Of a stretch of DNA of 64,000 bases, positions 38,501 to 50,329 are shown piece after piece. How positions within the stretch are numbered: the first letter of the stretch is position 1; each line of letters opens with the position of its first letter. The stretch comes from Brachionus rotundiformis. Lineage: Eukaryota; Rotifera; Eurotatoria; Ploima; Brachionidae. The position numbers were made by a program, and so were the translations under genes. The notes below the pieces were generated by a model. It did not search any database and was not told where the DNA came from. It saw nothing but the letters and a program-made list of their open reading frames with translations. The DNA lies in NCBI GenBank assembly GCA_016802295.1, contig JAESIW010000200.1, positions 4,092,327-4,156,326 of the forward strand. The letters run 5' to 3'.

Positions 38501-40758
38501 TTTTTAAATGTTTTAATTGTTTCATTGTACCAATAGATAAACTTAACTATTAGACAAATATTCTGTGATGAGCTATAATATTAGATTAATATTAGATAAT
38601 AGTAGAATAGTTTTTTGATATAAAATTGAAATAATTTTTAATTTAGTCGAATGAAAATGAGACGCAAAGTGAAGAAGGCTGCGACGACACTGACCACGAC
38701 AATGATGATGATTTGTTGCATTCGCCATCACCACCACCAGTGCCGACCACCCAGCCACCACCGCTGCCATCAAACAAATCCGAAAATTCAACTTTTGAGA
38801 TCAAAAAAGCCCTGATGGACAACATGAAATCAATTGAAAGCTGGAAGCAGGAACAAGAAGTCCTAATGAAGCGAAAGTATGAGGAAGAACAAAAGCGAAT
38901 TGAGCTCAGTCTAAAGTTGGATCTAAATCGTGTCAAAGAGGAAGAGATCCAGCGAAGAGAGCAGGTAGGCAAAATTTATTTTAATTTAAACAACATCTAT
39001 AAAACATAAGCAGTAAAATAATATTTGTTTAAAGTTTAAATTGATTTATAAACTGGTAAGTTATATTAAATAAATTGCATGATAAATCATTAATTGAATT
39101 GGACAAATTAATAAATTTTAATCATTAAGTATTATTTTACATTGATTAGTTTTTCAATTTTAAGTTCACTCAAGTCTTGGTTTCAAAATCTAGTTTAAAT
39201 TAATAATTTATCTTTATATTAAATTTATTTTTTGACTAATTTGTGAACATTAAATACATGTTGAATCATTTGAAAGTTTTTTATCTAAACCAAGTTAGCC
39301 TTTAAAATTAAATGTTCAATTTATCCAAAATATTAATTTTGTCTATAAAGGGGTTTAAAAAAATTGCATCAACTTAGCCTAATAAAATAATTGAGACAAA
39401 AATTTTTAATTAATATAAAAAATAATAATTTTAAATTTCAGGAAAGACTAAAATTGGAAAAAGAGAAAATCCGCTTACAAGAGCTTGAAATAAAGCAGCG
39501 TGAAGATGAACTTAAAAAAAATCTAGAGGAAAATAGAAATCGTTTGGTGTCTCCGACATCAAATGAAAGCGTGGAACAAGATTCTCCATCACCAAACACA
39601 AACTCCCAAGAGACCATTCGCAAAGAGGACCTTAATGCACTAATTGAAAAAATCTACACTGAAGAGAGCCAAGAGTCTGAATTTCCCAAATTTGAAATTC
39701 CAAAACCAGAGCCGTTCAGGCCAGCTAGACCGAATCCTCCACAAAAAATTGTTCCACAATCTTTAATTCAAGCTAAAACAGCTTCTTTGGGAATGTCCAT
39801 TAGCAGTCATGAAGAAAAAACCATTCTTCCCAGTCTGATAGACACCAACACAAAGCATCAAGTCATCAAACAAGTTCATGACTCAATGGACTACTTAAAA
39901 AATGAACTTATCAACAAAAGTATGAACTCATATGTACATGAGGCCGATTCAGCAAATAAAAACTATAATCAAAATTACCAAAAACATGAACCTCTAGATC
40001 AAATTCGATTTGAACAAGAGACCATCAAAATGGAAAAGAACCGAATCGAGCAAGAAAAAGAAAAGTTAAGACTTGAAGCCGAACAATTGAGAAAAGAAAG
40101 AGAAATGATGCTCTTGGTTGGACCCATGGTCAGTCCTCCAATAAACGACATAAATCATGACTTTAATCTGTACAAGACAAATCTTATGGCAGACATCAGA
40201 CCAACTAACAATTTTATTCAGCCAAATCGCAAGCATATTAATGTGGTAGGAAAAAATCATGTTTCAATGAACCATACTGATGATGGTCACAAGTCAATAA
40301 GAGTCGGCAATTTGAAGAATCCGTCAATTCATGATCAAAAACTGCGTCGCTCTGTGCCAAGTTTGGTAAGTGAACCAAGATTCATGAATCACATAGTTGG
40401 GCCTACCAACTTGACCAGAAAAAATCCCAGTTCTCAGCGCATGACAGCCTCGAGACCTTCCAGCTCCTATCAGCAAATTTCCCAGTCTCAAAAAGCTCTC
40501 AACCAACCACAAAATTCCATTCAAACCATAAGCCTTAATCAAAAGTGCTCTGGTTGCAATCAAACGCTTGGCCAAGGCTCAGCCATGTGGATTGAAAAGC
40601 TCGGTCTTGCCTTCCATCTCAAGTGCTTTCGATGCAGCGTGTGTAGTGTGGCTCTGGGAAATGGAAAAGAAGGCACTGATGTTCGGGTCAGCGGAGCTAA
40701 TCGATTACACTGCAACAATTGCTTCTCAAACGATTTGGGTAATTGTTTAATCAAATAA
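26561..40758 (+). CDS. LMO7: LMO7-like CH-PDZ-LIM domain protein
   Basis: Cytoskeletal adaptor of the LMO7/LIMCH1 family, expected at actin structures and cell junctions. Exons 26561-27067, 30300-30373, 30430-30499, 30640-30776, 30825-30882, 33495-34397, 35983-36460, 36512-36688, 37545-37735, 37885-38115, 38647-38964, 39442-40758; total 4,461 nt, 1,486 aa, frame closed. Calponin-homology domain about 160-297 (CQAWIE, FRKSLENGVILCE, RINRHSTPIAGIDNLNQFL). The family motif DDWQN-KVDDWKKRRREK spans the exon 6/7 join. PDZ about 680-800 (ADKAGLKKGDLVTEIN). Proline-rich PPPVPTTQPPP, long Glu/Lys coiled coils about 1000-1080, and a C-terminal LIM domain from 1417 (CSGC, HLKCFRCSVC, CNNC). An in-frame TAA just upstream supports the start. 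CH plus PDZ plus LIM is the LMO7 rather than LIMCH1 layout. Introns 1 and 5 exceed 2.5 kb. Confidence 0.92.
27410..27790 (-). mobile_element. Decayed LINE C-terminal fragment in LMO7-like intron 1
   Basis: Less AT-rich than its surroundings. The minus strand gives ILRRIIGMHWPESFSNE, then GHVLRMKRIRMPNKALQW and ITKEFRMGMMWGE, which match the C-terminal region typical of many non-LTR retrotransposon polyproteins (LRRIxGxxWPDxxSN, GHVLRM, KALxW, WRRTxExE). Several stops and frame changes. Relic. Confidence 0.6.
27975..28070 (+). repeat. tRNA-derived SINE-like repeat, copy 2
   Basis: Contains GAGGTTTGAATTCC (B-box-like), then CAAGGCGAAAGAAAAT and TCTCTCCAATACGGAACGCG, in the same order and spacing as the repeat at 3,305. 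In LMO7-like intron 1. Diverged, and no A box was found. Confidence 0.4.
29105..29190 (+). repeat. Possible retroelement 3' tail
   Basis: A GC-richer block (GCGAAGCCTTAGGGCCCTGC...GTAGCTTTTTGTAGC) ends in (ATT)n. Similar endings, including a GTAGCT word next to (ATT)n, are seen near 51,790. In LMO7-like intron 1. Family not identified. Confidence 0.3.
30883..33494. other. LMO7-like intron 5
   Basis: 2.6 kb intron between the exon ending EEQQRRLKK and the exon starting VVHTITWLCQKAN. AT-rich; no coding or repeat structure was recognised. Confidence 0.6.
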
Positions 40759-42243
40759 TTTAGGTTTAAATTAAATAAAAAATTCTAAAGATAAACGAAT
40801 TCTTAAAAAAAATAGCTTAAAGCGAAAAAATTTCGATAAATATTCAATATTGCCTAATTTTTATTCTACTAAAATATTAATTAAAAAATCTTAGAAAATA
40901 GGGTCAGGTAAATAAAAAATGATATTAATAAAATTTTAGTCTTATTTTTGTGATTTTTGTCTTTAAATTCTAAACTATTAAATCCATGTTTTAATGTCAT
41001 TTCTTGTTCGATTTTACTCGCAATAACCTTCTCTTTTAATGCTTCCTAATTCTTGCTTCGTATAAATTATGGTTCAAGAATTCTCTTTTAAAGTAAAGGC
41101 ATTCTTTCATTTTACCAATTTGGATACTTAATTGAAGGCTATGATAAAAATTTAGTTTTAATTTTAAATTTCTAGGTCCCAAATTGTTAATAAAATAAAC
41201 TTAAATTTTTTATTTAATATTAAAATATACATTAAATTTAGAGTTTTGATAACAATTTTTGATCATTGTCATTAAGATTTGATCACAAGATTCAATATGC
41301 CAAATTTAAAGCAATAATAATTAGCCACTTTTTCATTATTTTCAAAATTCGGCCATAAATATGAAGATCCTGTTCCCTGTCACAAAAATTGTCATACATT
41401 TTATGTCTCAATGTGACTCACTTAAAATTTGTGTGAAATTTCAAAAGGCAATTAAATTTATTTTTGTCAAACCCTTTTAAGCACTTTAATCCTTGGATAA
41501 TTAATAATGAAAATATATTTAAAGAGAATTTTCGTTCACTATTATTTGATAACTACAACTAATAATTTCAAAATGTCTTTGAGTAAAATTTTGTTCAAAA
41601 TTTGTCTCAAGGAGAGCTTTTTTTTGTTTTTATTTCTGATTTTTATAAACTAATCATTTTATTTATTTAAGGGCTGCGATTGAGCGCTGTATGAAAAATT
41701 TATCAAAAATTTATATGTGAACAAGAAGCATTTCGAAGCACATTTTTGAACAAATTGTTAAATACACAAATTTAAAATTTAAATTTAAAATTTTTTTTAG
41801 TTTTTTTTTCCGAGAATGTAGGTTTAAAAAATTTTAATTTAGCCTTATATTTGATTGTTATTAGAGCAATTTTTAAGAATAATATTTACCTTTTTAATTT
41901 GTAATAAAGTAAATTAAAAAATTATTTTTCAATTTTTTTAAATAAAATCATCGAAAAATTAATTGCGCAATATTTGGTTTAAATGATAATTTTAAAACGC
42001 TTAATAATCAAGTTTTAAAAGGTTAATAAATAAAATTAGCTGATATCGAAAAATAAAAATTTTATTTGTTTCAAATCGAGAAAAAATATTCAAAATTAAA
42101 TTAAATTAAAAATAGAAATTCTTATCTTCCAATTATTTTTAAAATTCATAATTATATATTAATTTTTTTCTTGTTTAAGATTATAAATAAAATAGATTGT
42201 TCATAAAAAAGATCTGATAAGAAAACTAAGGATATTTTTAGCT
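40759..42243. other. Intergenic stretch between LMO7-like and ASL
   Basis: 1.5 kb, AT-rich, no gene or repeat recognised. It should hold the 3' UTR of the LMO7-like gene and the ASL promoter, since both genes point right. Confidence 0.5.
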
Positions 42244-45051
42244 ATGCATGAACCTAATGAGCACTCGAATAAAGACTATTCTTTATGGGGTGGCCGATTT
42301 AGCACCGAACCTAGTGTTTTAATGAAAAGATTCAACTCATCTTTGCCAATCGACAAGAGACTTTGGAAACAAGACATTATTGTGAGTGTTTTGATATTTT
42401 ATTTATCAGGCTATTGAATTAACCAAAGGGTAGCAAAGCATGGGCGCAAGCAATACAAAGAGTCGGACTTATAAACCAAGATGAATTGGAACAAATTCAA
42501 GTTGGCCTCGACCAGGTAAAGTATAAAAATCCAAATTAATCTTATCCTATCTTTTGGAAAGATATCAGAAGAATGGCAAACAGAATGTTTCATTGAAAAA
42601 GAAAACGATGAAGATATTCATACTGCTAATGAACGAAGATTAAGAGTAAATTTCATTTTTCGTTTTTAAATTATGATATTTTAAATTAGGAAATAATTGG
42701 TGATGTGGCAATGAAATTACATACTGGTCGTTCCAGAAACGACCAAGTTATAACTGATGTTCGCTTATGGCTGTTGCAAAATCTTGACATTTTAAGAGAA
42801 AATTTGAAAATTTTAATCAAAACAGCTTTGACTAAAGCTGAGCAGGAAATAGATGTTTTGATGTCCGGCTACACTCATCTCCAAAGGGCACAGCCGATTA
42901 GATTTAGCCATTTACTTCTAAGTTATGTTAGCACTTTGGATAGAGATTGTGATAGATTAGTTCAATTTTCTAAACGAGTTAACATTTGTCCATTGGGTAG
43001 TGGAGCTATAGCTGGAAATCCATTTAATATAGACCGAAAGCTTTTGGCAAACGATCTTGGCTTCTCATATCCAACAATAAATAGCATTGATTCAACTGCT
43101 AACAGGGATTTGATTTGTACAATTTTATTCCTTTCTCAATCTTAATTTTAAAATTTTTGATTAGACGAGTTCTTGTTTTTATCCACAAGTATTGGGCTAT
43201 CGCTTGGAAAATTTGCCGAAGACTTCATACTTTACAATACCAAAGAATTTTCGTTCATTCAATTATCAGATTCGTATTGGTAAGTTTTTTTTGTTTAAAA
43301 TTGAGTTAAATACCATCTTTGGTTATTTAATGGTGAGAATAAGATACCATTTTTTAAAAGAGTTTTATCTGATTTTTTAATATCTATGTTCTAAAAAATT
43401 GACTATCTTATCGGACACTGTAATATCGTTTTTTACCCTTATAATTATGGTCGCTATTTGTGGCCAAATTTTTTGGAAATTCTATTAAAAAAAATTATTA
43501 AATTATTTAAACAATTTGTTTTAATTGATCAAAAACTATAATTTTATTAAGTCAATACTTAAGATCAAGTTGGTGGTTAAAAATTTCTTGGTAATGAAAC
43601 CATGCTGACACATATTTTTCAACATTTGGTGTTAAGTATTCATTTTCGTATAATTTTCTCTGAAAAGCTGGTCTTTCTTATTTCATATTTGACCTATTTG
43701 AAAATCGGAGTGACATTTGCCCTCTTCCAGATCAATTGTACCATAACTGTCCTCTACTATTCCTTAATTATGAGAAATAATCGCACAGAGACACTTTCAG
43801 CTTTATTCTCTTAAAAATAAAGAAAGCAATTCGATGGTATGTTTAAACAATGTGGATAAATCTTTTTGTATATCATAGGTGAAATTCTATCAAAGATAAC
43901 ATTATTTGTGTATATGTTAGTCCGTGTCAGTTGACTTTATTAATAGGCCATCGAAAAAGTTCGATATTATTTTGTTTAAAAATTTGCTAGAGTCCAAGGG
44001 CTTTGTGATTTTCAAAAACAAACAGAACAAAAATTTTTCCTATTTTGATAAACTAAAATTTACTAAGATAAAATATATTTATTAATACAAAATTATTTTT
44101 CTTTTGGCAAATAGGGTTTGGAAACCGGTTCGATTTTGAAACCAGTTTTGTATCAAACCGATTATAACACAGGAATAATAAGAAGATTTTTGATCAAAAT
44201 ATTTGTTAAATAAAACAATTAAGAAAAGTTCAATTTTTATATAAAAGATATTAATAAAAATATTTTTATCCTATTATTTTCTGTTATTCAAAATTAAACC
44301 GGTTTCAAATTCGAACTGGAATCCCACCCTATTGCCAAATTATCTACCTTATGTTACAAATGATAATATTTTTATATTTCATATTTAATTATAACAATTG
44401 TAGCACAGGAAGTAGCTTAATGCCTCAAAAAAAGAATGCTGACTCGCTTGAATTAATTCGTGGAAAGTCCGGACGTTTATTTGGCCGAATGAGTGGATTT
44501 ATGATGACTGTTAAAGCTATTCCAACAAGCTACAACAAAGATTTACAAGTAAATAGACCAAAAAAAATTTGTCTTAAAAATTATCTTTAGGAAGATAAAG
44601 AAGCTCTATTTGACTCGTTTGATACAGTCAATAGTGTCATTTGCATTGCTACTGGGGTAATTGAAACAATGCAATTAAACAAGGATAAAATGGAGCAATC
44701 TTTGACTGTAGACATGCTGGCAACTGATCTAGCTTACTATTTAGTGCGCAAAGGAGTTGGTTGATTCTAATTTTTATCGAATAAATATTTATTTTAGGTA
44801 TCTTAAAGGTTCCTTTTAGATCTGCTCATTCTCTTGCCGGCAAATGTGTTAGTTTAGCAGAACAAAAAAGTTGCTCTATTAAGGATTTATCAATTGAGGA
44901 TATGATGGCAATTAGTAATTACTTTGGACCAGATGTTTTTGAGATATATGATTTTGAAAAAAGTGTCGAGCAATATACAAGTCTGGGTGGAACTTCCAAA
45001 AATGCTGTTCAAGACCAAATTAACACTTTTAAATCAAAATATAAATCATAG
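42244..45051 (+). CDS. ASL: Argininosuccinate lyase
   Basis: Cleaves argininosuccinate to arginine and fumarate, the last step of arginine synthesis; cytosolic homotetramer of the fumarase/aspartase superfamily. Exons 42244-42381, 42429-42515, 42562-42645, 42690-43116, 43165-43279, 44404-44548, 44591-44755, 44809-45051; 1,404 nt, 467 aa, the usual length. Seen: LWGGRFS near the N-terminus, DIHTANERRL, HTGRSRNDQV, SGYTHLQRAQPI with the catalytic His, and the superfamily signature TGSSLMPQKKNADSLELIRGK. The usual NPD there reads NAD, and the residue before TGSS is Cys rather than Ser; the core GSSxMPxKxN is intact. The final exon starts at GVPFRSAHSLAGK. Intron 5 is long (1.1 kb) and contains a MITE. 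Confidence 0.94.
44112..44331. mobile_element. hAT-type MITE in ASL intron 5
   Basis: 220 bp, no coding capacity. The left end TAGGGTTTGGAAACCGGTTC and the reverse complement of the right end TAGGGTGGGATTCCAGTTCG stay alike for about 35 bp. It is flanked by near-identical 8-bp target duplications, TTGGCAAA (44104-44111) and TTGCCAAA (44332-44339). TIR start and 8-bp duplication fit the hAT superfamily. Confidence 0.65.
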
Positions 45052-45269
45052 ATTTTTTTAAAATTCGGAATAAAATTATCAATTATTGAAATTTTAATTT
45101 ATTTATTAACTTTTCGATAAAAAAAATAATTCTAGGGAATCATTATTAAGACTTATCTCAACTCCAATATTAAAATGCATAGACATTAATCTTGGTTTTA
45201 TTTTCTTTTTAAAACTAATTGAATGAATATCATAAAAATTAGGACAATAAAAAACTTTGTGATAATGAA

Positions 45270-45910
45270 ATAAAAGTTGTCAATGAAATAACTCTTTTAG
45301 GTTTTAAATTGATCAAAATCTAAATTTTTCTAAATTTGCATCTCATTATTTGTGAATAAAAAATTATTCAGCATTAAGAGACTATTCTATCTATCTATCA
45401 ACTTCTGTAAGACGTTTATATTGCCTTATTTTGATTTTTGCTCGACTCTTTTATGCTCAAAAGAGGTTGTAATCAAACTGACTAAGAGTTATTATTTATC
45501 AATATTTAAATTGTTAAAGTTCAAATTTGAAGAAAATAATTTTAATGATATTAAAAACTTCTTAGAAAAATATGGCTTGTATGAATTTCAATATAGAATC
45601 TTCGATAGAATGTCATCTTTGCTTATAAAACATTATGTTTTCATTATTCTCTTGAAAATCTAAGGCAGAAATTAAAAAAGAATGACTCGAGAAATTTGAA
45701 ATATAAGTTAAGGAATAGTGAGAATCTGAAAGAAACAGCATCAAAGTCAGTAAATGACGAAACAACTTTTGGATATTGTTACACAATACTTATAAATTGC
45801 TTTGTGATAAAGAGATTAATGTTGAAATTTACAACATTCAACCATTCAATTCTCAATTATATAAATTTGATTTTCCCAGATTTTTTAAAAAAATTCAAAA
45901 AATGTAATTA
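45270..45910 (+). mobile_element. LINE reverse transcriptase C-terminal relic
   Basis: The plus strand reads NEITLLGFKL, then KTFILPYFDFCSTLL (cf. FILPYFDYCS of non-LTR reverse transcriptases), continues to about 45,650, then after a frameshift NLKYKLRN...FGYCYTILINCF. No RT catalytic core is present. Dead 3' fragment just downstream of ASL. Confidence 0.6.
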
Positions 45911-46049
45911 AAACATATGAATGATTTAATTTTTTAAATAATTTTATAAACAATTAATTTTTAATTTGTAAAATTTATTCTATATTATTTAAATAAACAG
46001 AGTGTTAATTGGTTTTTATGACAAGGGCACTAGCCTGTTGATTAACGTT

Positions 46050-46250
46050 GAAAAATTGAAATTGCTTATTTAAATTCGTAAGATTTTTCACTGAGAGTTT
46101 CTTAAAAACTTCAAAAATAAATAGTCGCCAAATGATTACGAGTCATAATGATTGAGCAAATGCTGGTAAAAGTCGTAGAACGAAATGATATTGGCAAATT
46201 TTTGACCAAAATTTAAATTTTTTAAAAATTGTCATGAGACAGTCGGCTAA
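46050..46250 (-). pseudogene. Partial copy of the RPAP1 3' coding region
   Basis: 46,117-46,225 is nearly identical to part of the last RPAP1 exon (about 52,527-52,635), including AATAGTCGCCAAATGA and GGTAAAAGTCGTAGAACGAA. 46,060-46,110 matches 52,165-52,215. The 310 bp between these blocks in RPAP1 is missing here. Same orientation as RPAP1, too short to encode anything; a duplication remnant. Confidence 0.75.
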
Positions 46251-46408
46251 AAAATCCGAAAAACCCTTAACACCAGTCTGGTAAAAAAATTGTATAAATT
46301 AAATATATTTTTATTTCAATATGTTAAATTATTTTGATCAGAGACCTTTTGATAAACCTTTAAACATAATTGAATTGAAATTTTTTAAGTATTTTGGCAT
46401 AAACGAAT

Positions 46409-48742
46409 CTAAAAGAATTTAAATAAAAAAAATATTAAGTAAATTATTGAAATCATCGATAAATTGAAGCTGATTAAACTGGCTTTAGAGTACGCTGTAG
46501 TTGTTTGTATTTGTGATGTGGTCACATCTTTATCCATTATTAAACTAAATGAATCACTTAAACCTCCAACAAAAATGCTAAATTTTCCTTGTTCGACAAC
46601 TCGTTGGTTATTTGAGTTTATAAATGATAAATCATCAGAACTAATTTTAAAGTCAATATCAACACTTTCATCTATTTTCAGTGAAACTTTATCAAATCCC
46701 TTCAATTGTCTTACTGGTCTGGTCACACTAGCATATTCATCATTTAAAAACAATAAAACACTCTCTTTTCCATCCATCTGACCACTATTCCTTATGTTTA
46801 CAGTAATTGTCAACGACTCTTGGAGTCGAATTGATTTTTTACTCAATCTCAAATTCGAATAATCAAATTTGGTATAGCTTAGACCATGACCAAAAGCATA
46901 TAATTTTTTTGAATCATAAATTTCCATAGGCTTAAAGTCATATGTTGTGATACCATTAACATCCAAAGGATAGCTAACCGAGAGTCTGGCATTTGGATTG
47001 TACTTTCCAAATAAAATCTCGGCTATTGCTTTGCTGCCTTTTTCTCCTGGCAAAAATCCAATTAGAACCGCACTCGATCTTTCAGCAATTTTTGTGATAA
47101 TTCTTGGTCTACCACCAATGTAAACTAAAACAACTGGTTTATTCAATTCTAACAAGCGATCAGCCAATTCTTGTTGAGACCCACTCAACATCAAATTATC
47201 TATATTTCCGAAGCCTTCACAATAGCTGTCTTCTCCAATTGTGAGTATTATAATGTCAGCATTTTTGGCTTTTTCCACTGTGTCATCCAAATTGGTCACT
47301 TGATTAAAGTCAGCTCCTTGTGAGTATTCGCTATTTGGATACAGTCTGTTGATCTCTTCAAAAATAGTTGTCTTTTTTTGTGTACCAAAATTAACAAAAA
47401 GCTCTTCAACACTTCCTTGCCAAACATACGACCATCCACCATTCAGAACTCTTAAAACATTTCCTGTAGGACCAGCAACTAGTATTTTTTTAGTTTCATC
47501 TGAATTTAGAGGCAGTATTCCGTCATTTTGAGCTAGAACAATTGTTTCACGAGCTGCCTCAGCATTTATATCATGGGATTCATTAGTTCCTATCTTATTC
47601 AAGTCTTCTTCAAAAGGCTGCGAGTTTTCAAAAAGTCCAAGATCATTTTTAACCTTAAGAATGCGTCTTGTAGCATCGTCAACACGCTCAGAGAATTTTG
47701 CATCTTTTTTTGCCAGACTAACACAATAATCAGCGAAGCTAAAGTCATATGGAACCATGCTCATGTCCAAACCTGCCATCACTGCAATGCGCACAGCCTC
47801 TTCATCGTTTTCTGCCAATTTGTCTCTGTAATGCAATCTTTTAATGTCTTCCCAATCCGACACAACAAAGCCAGAGAATTTTAGTTCACCCTTGAGTATT
47901 TCTGTTAAAAAGTGATAATTAGCATGTCCAGGTATTCCATTGACTTCTCCTGAATTAACCATAACAGTTGGCGATCCAGCAGCAACAGCTATTTCAAAAG
48001 GAGGCAAAAATACTTCTCTAAGCATATTTTCCGGAATGTAAGCCGGTGTACGATCCTTTCCATTAAAAGGCAGACTATAGCCAACATAATGCTTGAGACA
48101 GGTGGCAACTTTGGTGCGATTTTTTATATCATTTCCTTGACTTCCTTGAACGAAAGCTTCGCCCATTTTTCCAACTAAATACGGATCTTCTCCAAAAGTT
48201 TCAAAAAGTCTAGGCCAAACAGGTTGTCGGCCCACATCAAGAACAGGATTAAAATTCCATGGAATTCCGACTGCACGAGTTTCAATTGATATTATTCCGG
48301 CAATTTTCTTTGCCATCTCCAAATTAAAACTGCCAGCCAAAGAAATAGCATGAGGAAAAAGAACTGATTCTTGAATATAATGGGCGCCATGTATCGAGTC
48401 AATTCCGTAAATTATTGGAATTTTGTTTTTGGTTTCTTGTGCCACATTTTGAATTGTTTTGATTGCTTTTTGCCAAGTTGAGCTCTTTTGGGCTATATTC
48501 TATGGCGCATTCAAAATAGAGCCAATGTGCTTTTGTTTAATCGAATATTCCAATTTGGTTATATTTATAGGATTTTCATCATAGTCTGTTTGATCACCAT
48601 TTTTTTGATTCACATCAAAATTAATTTGTGTCATTTGGCCGCATTTTTCCTCAATGGTCATTGATTCCAATAGCTTGTCAATGTCAACAGCTCCATTTGC
48701 CAAAGCACTGAATAGAATTAGTCCTACAAAAACAAAATGCAT
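46409..48742 (-). pseudogene. GH3 beta-glucosidase-like gene with one in-frame TAG
   Basis: Glycoside hydrolase family 3, predicted to be secreted and to remove terminal beta-glucose (or related) residues. One reading frame of 778 codons without introns from ATG 48742 (signal peptide ending near ALANG) to the stop at 46409, broken only by TAG at 48500-48502 after the conserved GSILNAP. Downstream: YGIDSIHGAHY, KHYVGYS, and the nucleophile motif GFVVSDW (Asp near residue 295), then the second GH3 domain, a fibronectin-III-like domain (RPVRQLKGFDKV) and a hydrophobic C-terminus that could be a membrane or GPI anchor. No GT-AG pair removes the TAG. It is either a recent null allele or pseudogene, a sequencing error, or read through. 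The intronless structure differs from most neighbours and would fit horizontal acquisition. Confidence 0.85.
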
Positions 48743-48780
48743 TTTATAATTTTTAATTTAATTTGTAGACAAAATTAATC

Positions 48781-48788
48781 TATAAATA
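48781..48788 (-). promoter_or_regulatory. TATA-like element of the GH3 gene
   Basis: TATTTATA on the minus strand (TATAAATA on plus), about 40 bp before the ATG at 48742. Position fits a core promoter, but such words are common in this AT-rich DNA. Confidence 0.3.
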
Positions 48789-48795
48789 GTCAATT

Positions 48796-48910
48796 TTATC
48801 TTTATTAATTTCAATATCTTGTTTTAAAATAACCTTTGATATTTCATTTTAAAATAAAATGTGATAAAATTTATTCTGAAATTAAATCGGGGTGTAGTCT
48901 TGGCGTTGAA
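48796..48910. repeat. Local repeat upstream of the GH3 gene, copy 1
   Basis: The blocks TTTCAATATCTTGTTTTAAA, AAAATGTGATAAAATTTATT and GAAATTAAATCG, then GTCTTGGC, recur in direct orientation at 49,251-49,340 and inverted at 49,169-49,230. Confidence 0.55.
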
Positions 48911-49168
48911 ATTTTAATGCAAAAAAAGTAGAAAGACTAAATTTTATCTAAAATATTTAAAATAAAAATTTTTTATCTTTATTAATAAGTCGGTTGATTT
49001 TTCAATTGATATTTGATTTTTAGAATAAAATGTGTTAATACTAATTTGAAATGTTTCATAAGATTTTGATGCCTAGAATTTCTTTTCGTAGAAAAAAATA
49101 TAATGAAAAAAAATATTTTTGATATAAATTAATACTTTGACTTTACTTGCTTTAAAATTTCAACAATT

Positions 49169-49333
49169 CCAAGACAACACCTCGATTTAATTTCAGAATA
49201 AATTTTATCACATTTTATTTTTAAAATGGATCATTCAAGTTACCAAACAATCTTTATTAATTTCAATATCTTGTTTTAAAATAAAATGTGATAAAATTTA
49301 TTCAGAAATTAAATCGAGGAGTTGTTGTCTTGG
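49169..49333. mobile_element. Fold-back element (MITE-like)
   Basis: 165 bp with inverted ends of about 55 bp: CCAAGACAACACCTCGATTT on the left mirrors AAATCGAGGAGTTGTTGTCTTGG on the right, and ATCACATTTTATTTT mirrors AAAATAAAATGTGAT. No ORF. Related to the repeat at 48,796. Confidence 0.5.
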
Positions 49334-50320
49334 CATTGAAAGTATTATTTTTATCTATAATATTTAAATAATCGTTTTTTATTGTAGCCTAAATGAGAAT
49401 TTTATATTATTGATGGTTTAACTAGCAAGTAGAAAAACATTAGTTCCATTCATTTTGTTACCAGTATGGTCTTCAGACTTAAAATTTTCCATATTCAAGT
49501 ATTAAATAATATCAATTGTTTGAAAACATAACAATCATTTTTTCCAAATATATCCTTTAAAGTACTTCTCTTTTACGCAGTTTCCCCATATCTATTTTAC
49601 TTTATTAATTCCTTCTTTAATTGTTGTTAATATTTAAAGAGGCTCAATGTTCCTTCTCCTTTTGCAATTCGATCATTTATTTTAGCTCCTATTTTTTTAC
49701 TTTTTATAAAAATTTATTAAGAATAAAATAAAAACTCACATTAAATAAAACTTAAGCACAAAAAAAAAACAAAATTTATTGAGATTTTTGTTTCTTCACA
49801 ATAAAATATCTTCCTCCCACAAACACATTTCTCTTCACCACAAACGACTTTTAAACACAAAAAAATTGTGTTAAAAAGTGATGTTTTATTCGAAATTACA
49901 ATTTATGAGTCCAAAAAAATTGTGATTCTAAGAAAATATTTTCGACACAATTACTTTTTAAAACAAAAAAAAATTCTCGATTTTCTAGTTTTTTATTTTC
50001 AACTAAAACTTGTTTTCTAACGCGTTACTTCTGTGTATTCTTTGCTCTGTCTTTTTTCGTTTTATTTACAAAATCTTTTTCATTAAAAAGGGTCAATTTT
50101 GTCATTTAGACACATCTTTTGTTATGCTTTTTGCTCCGATGGTAGAAACAGGAGTGCTTTCAAATGTTAATCGGTTACCAAATAATATTTAATTTTTTCA
50201 AAATTTCTTGAGAATAAATCTAAAATTACTTATTTTTGGAATGAAAATTACATTTTTAAAGAGATAAGAAAAAATCATACATTTTGTTTTCAAAACCTCG
50301 CCACTGATTTTAATTCTAAG
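49334..50320. other. Gene-free stretch
   Basis: AT-rich, with no gene, RNA or repeat structure recognised. Confidence 0.5.
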
Positions 50321-50329
50321 ACTCAAGGG

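Noticed and set aside
43602..43814. 70-codon frame in ASL intron 5
   Set aside because: No recognisable family and typical of chance frames in an intron; not annotated.
48446..48499. Small intron that would remove the TAG in the GH3 gene
   Set aside because: No GT-AG pair around the TAG keeps the frame, and the codons after it continue the GH3 alignment (WQKAIKTIQNVAQETK).
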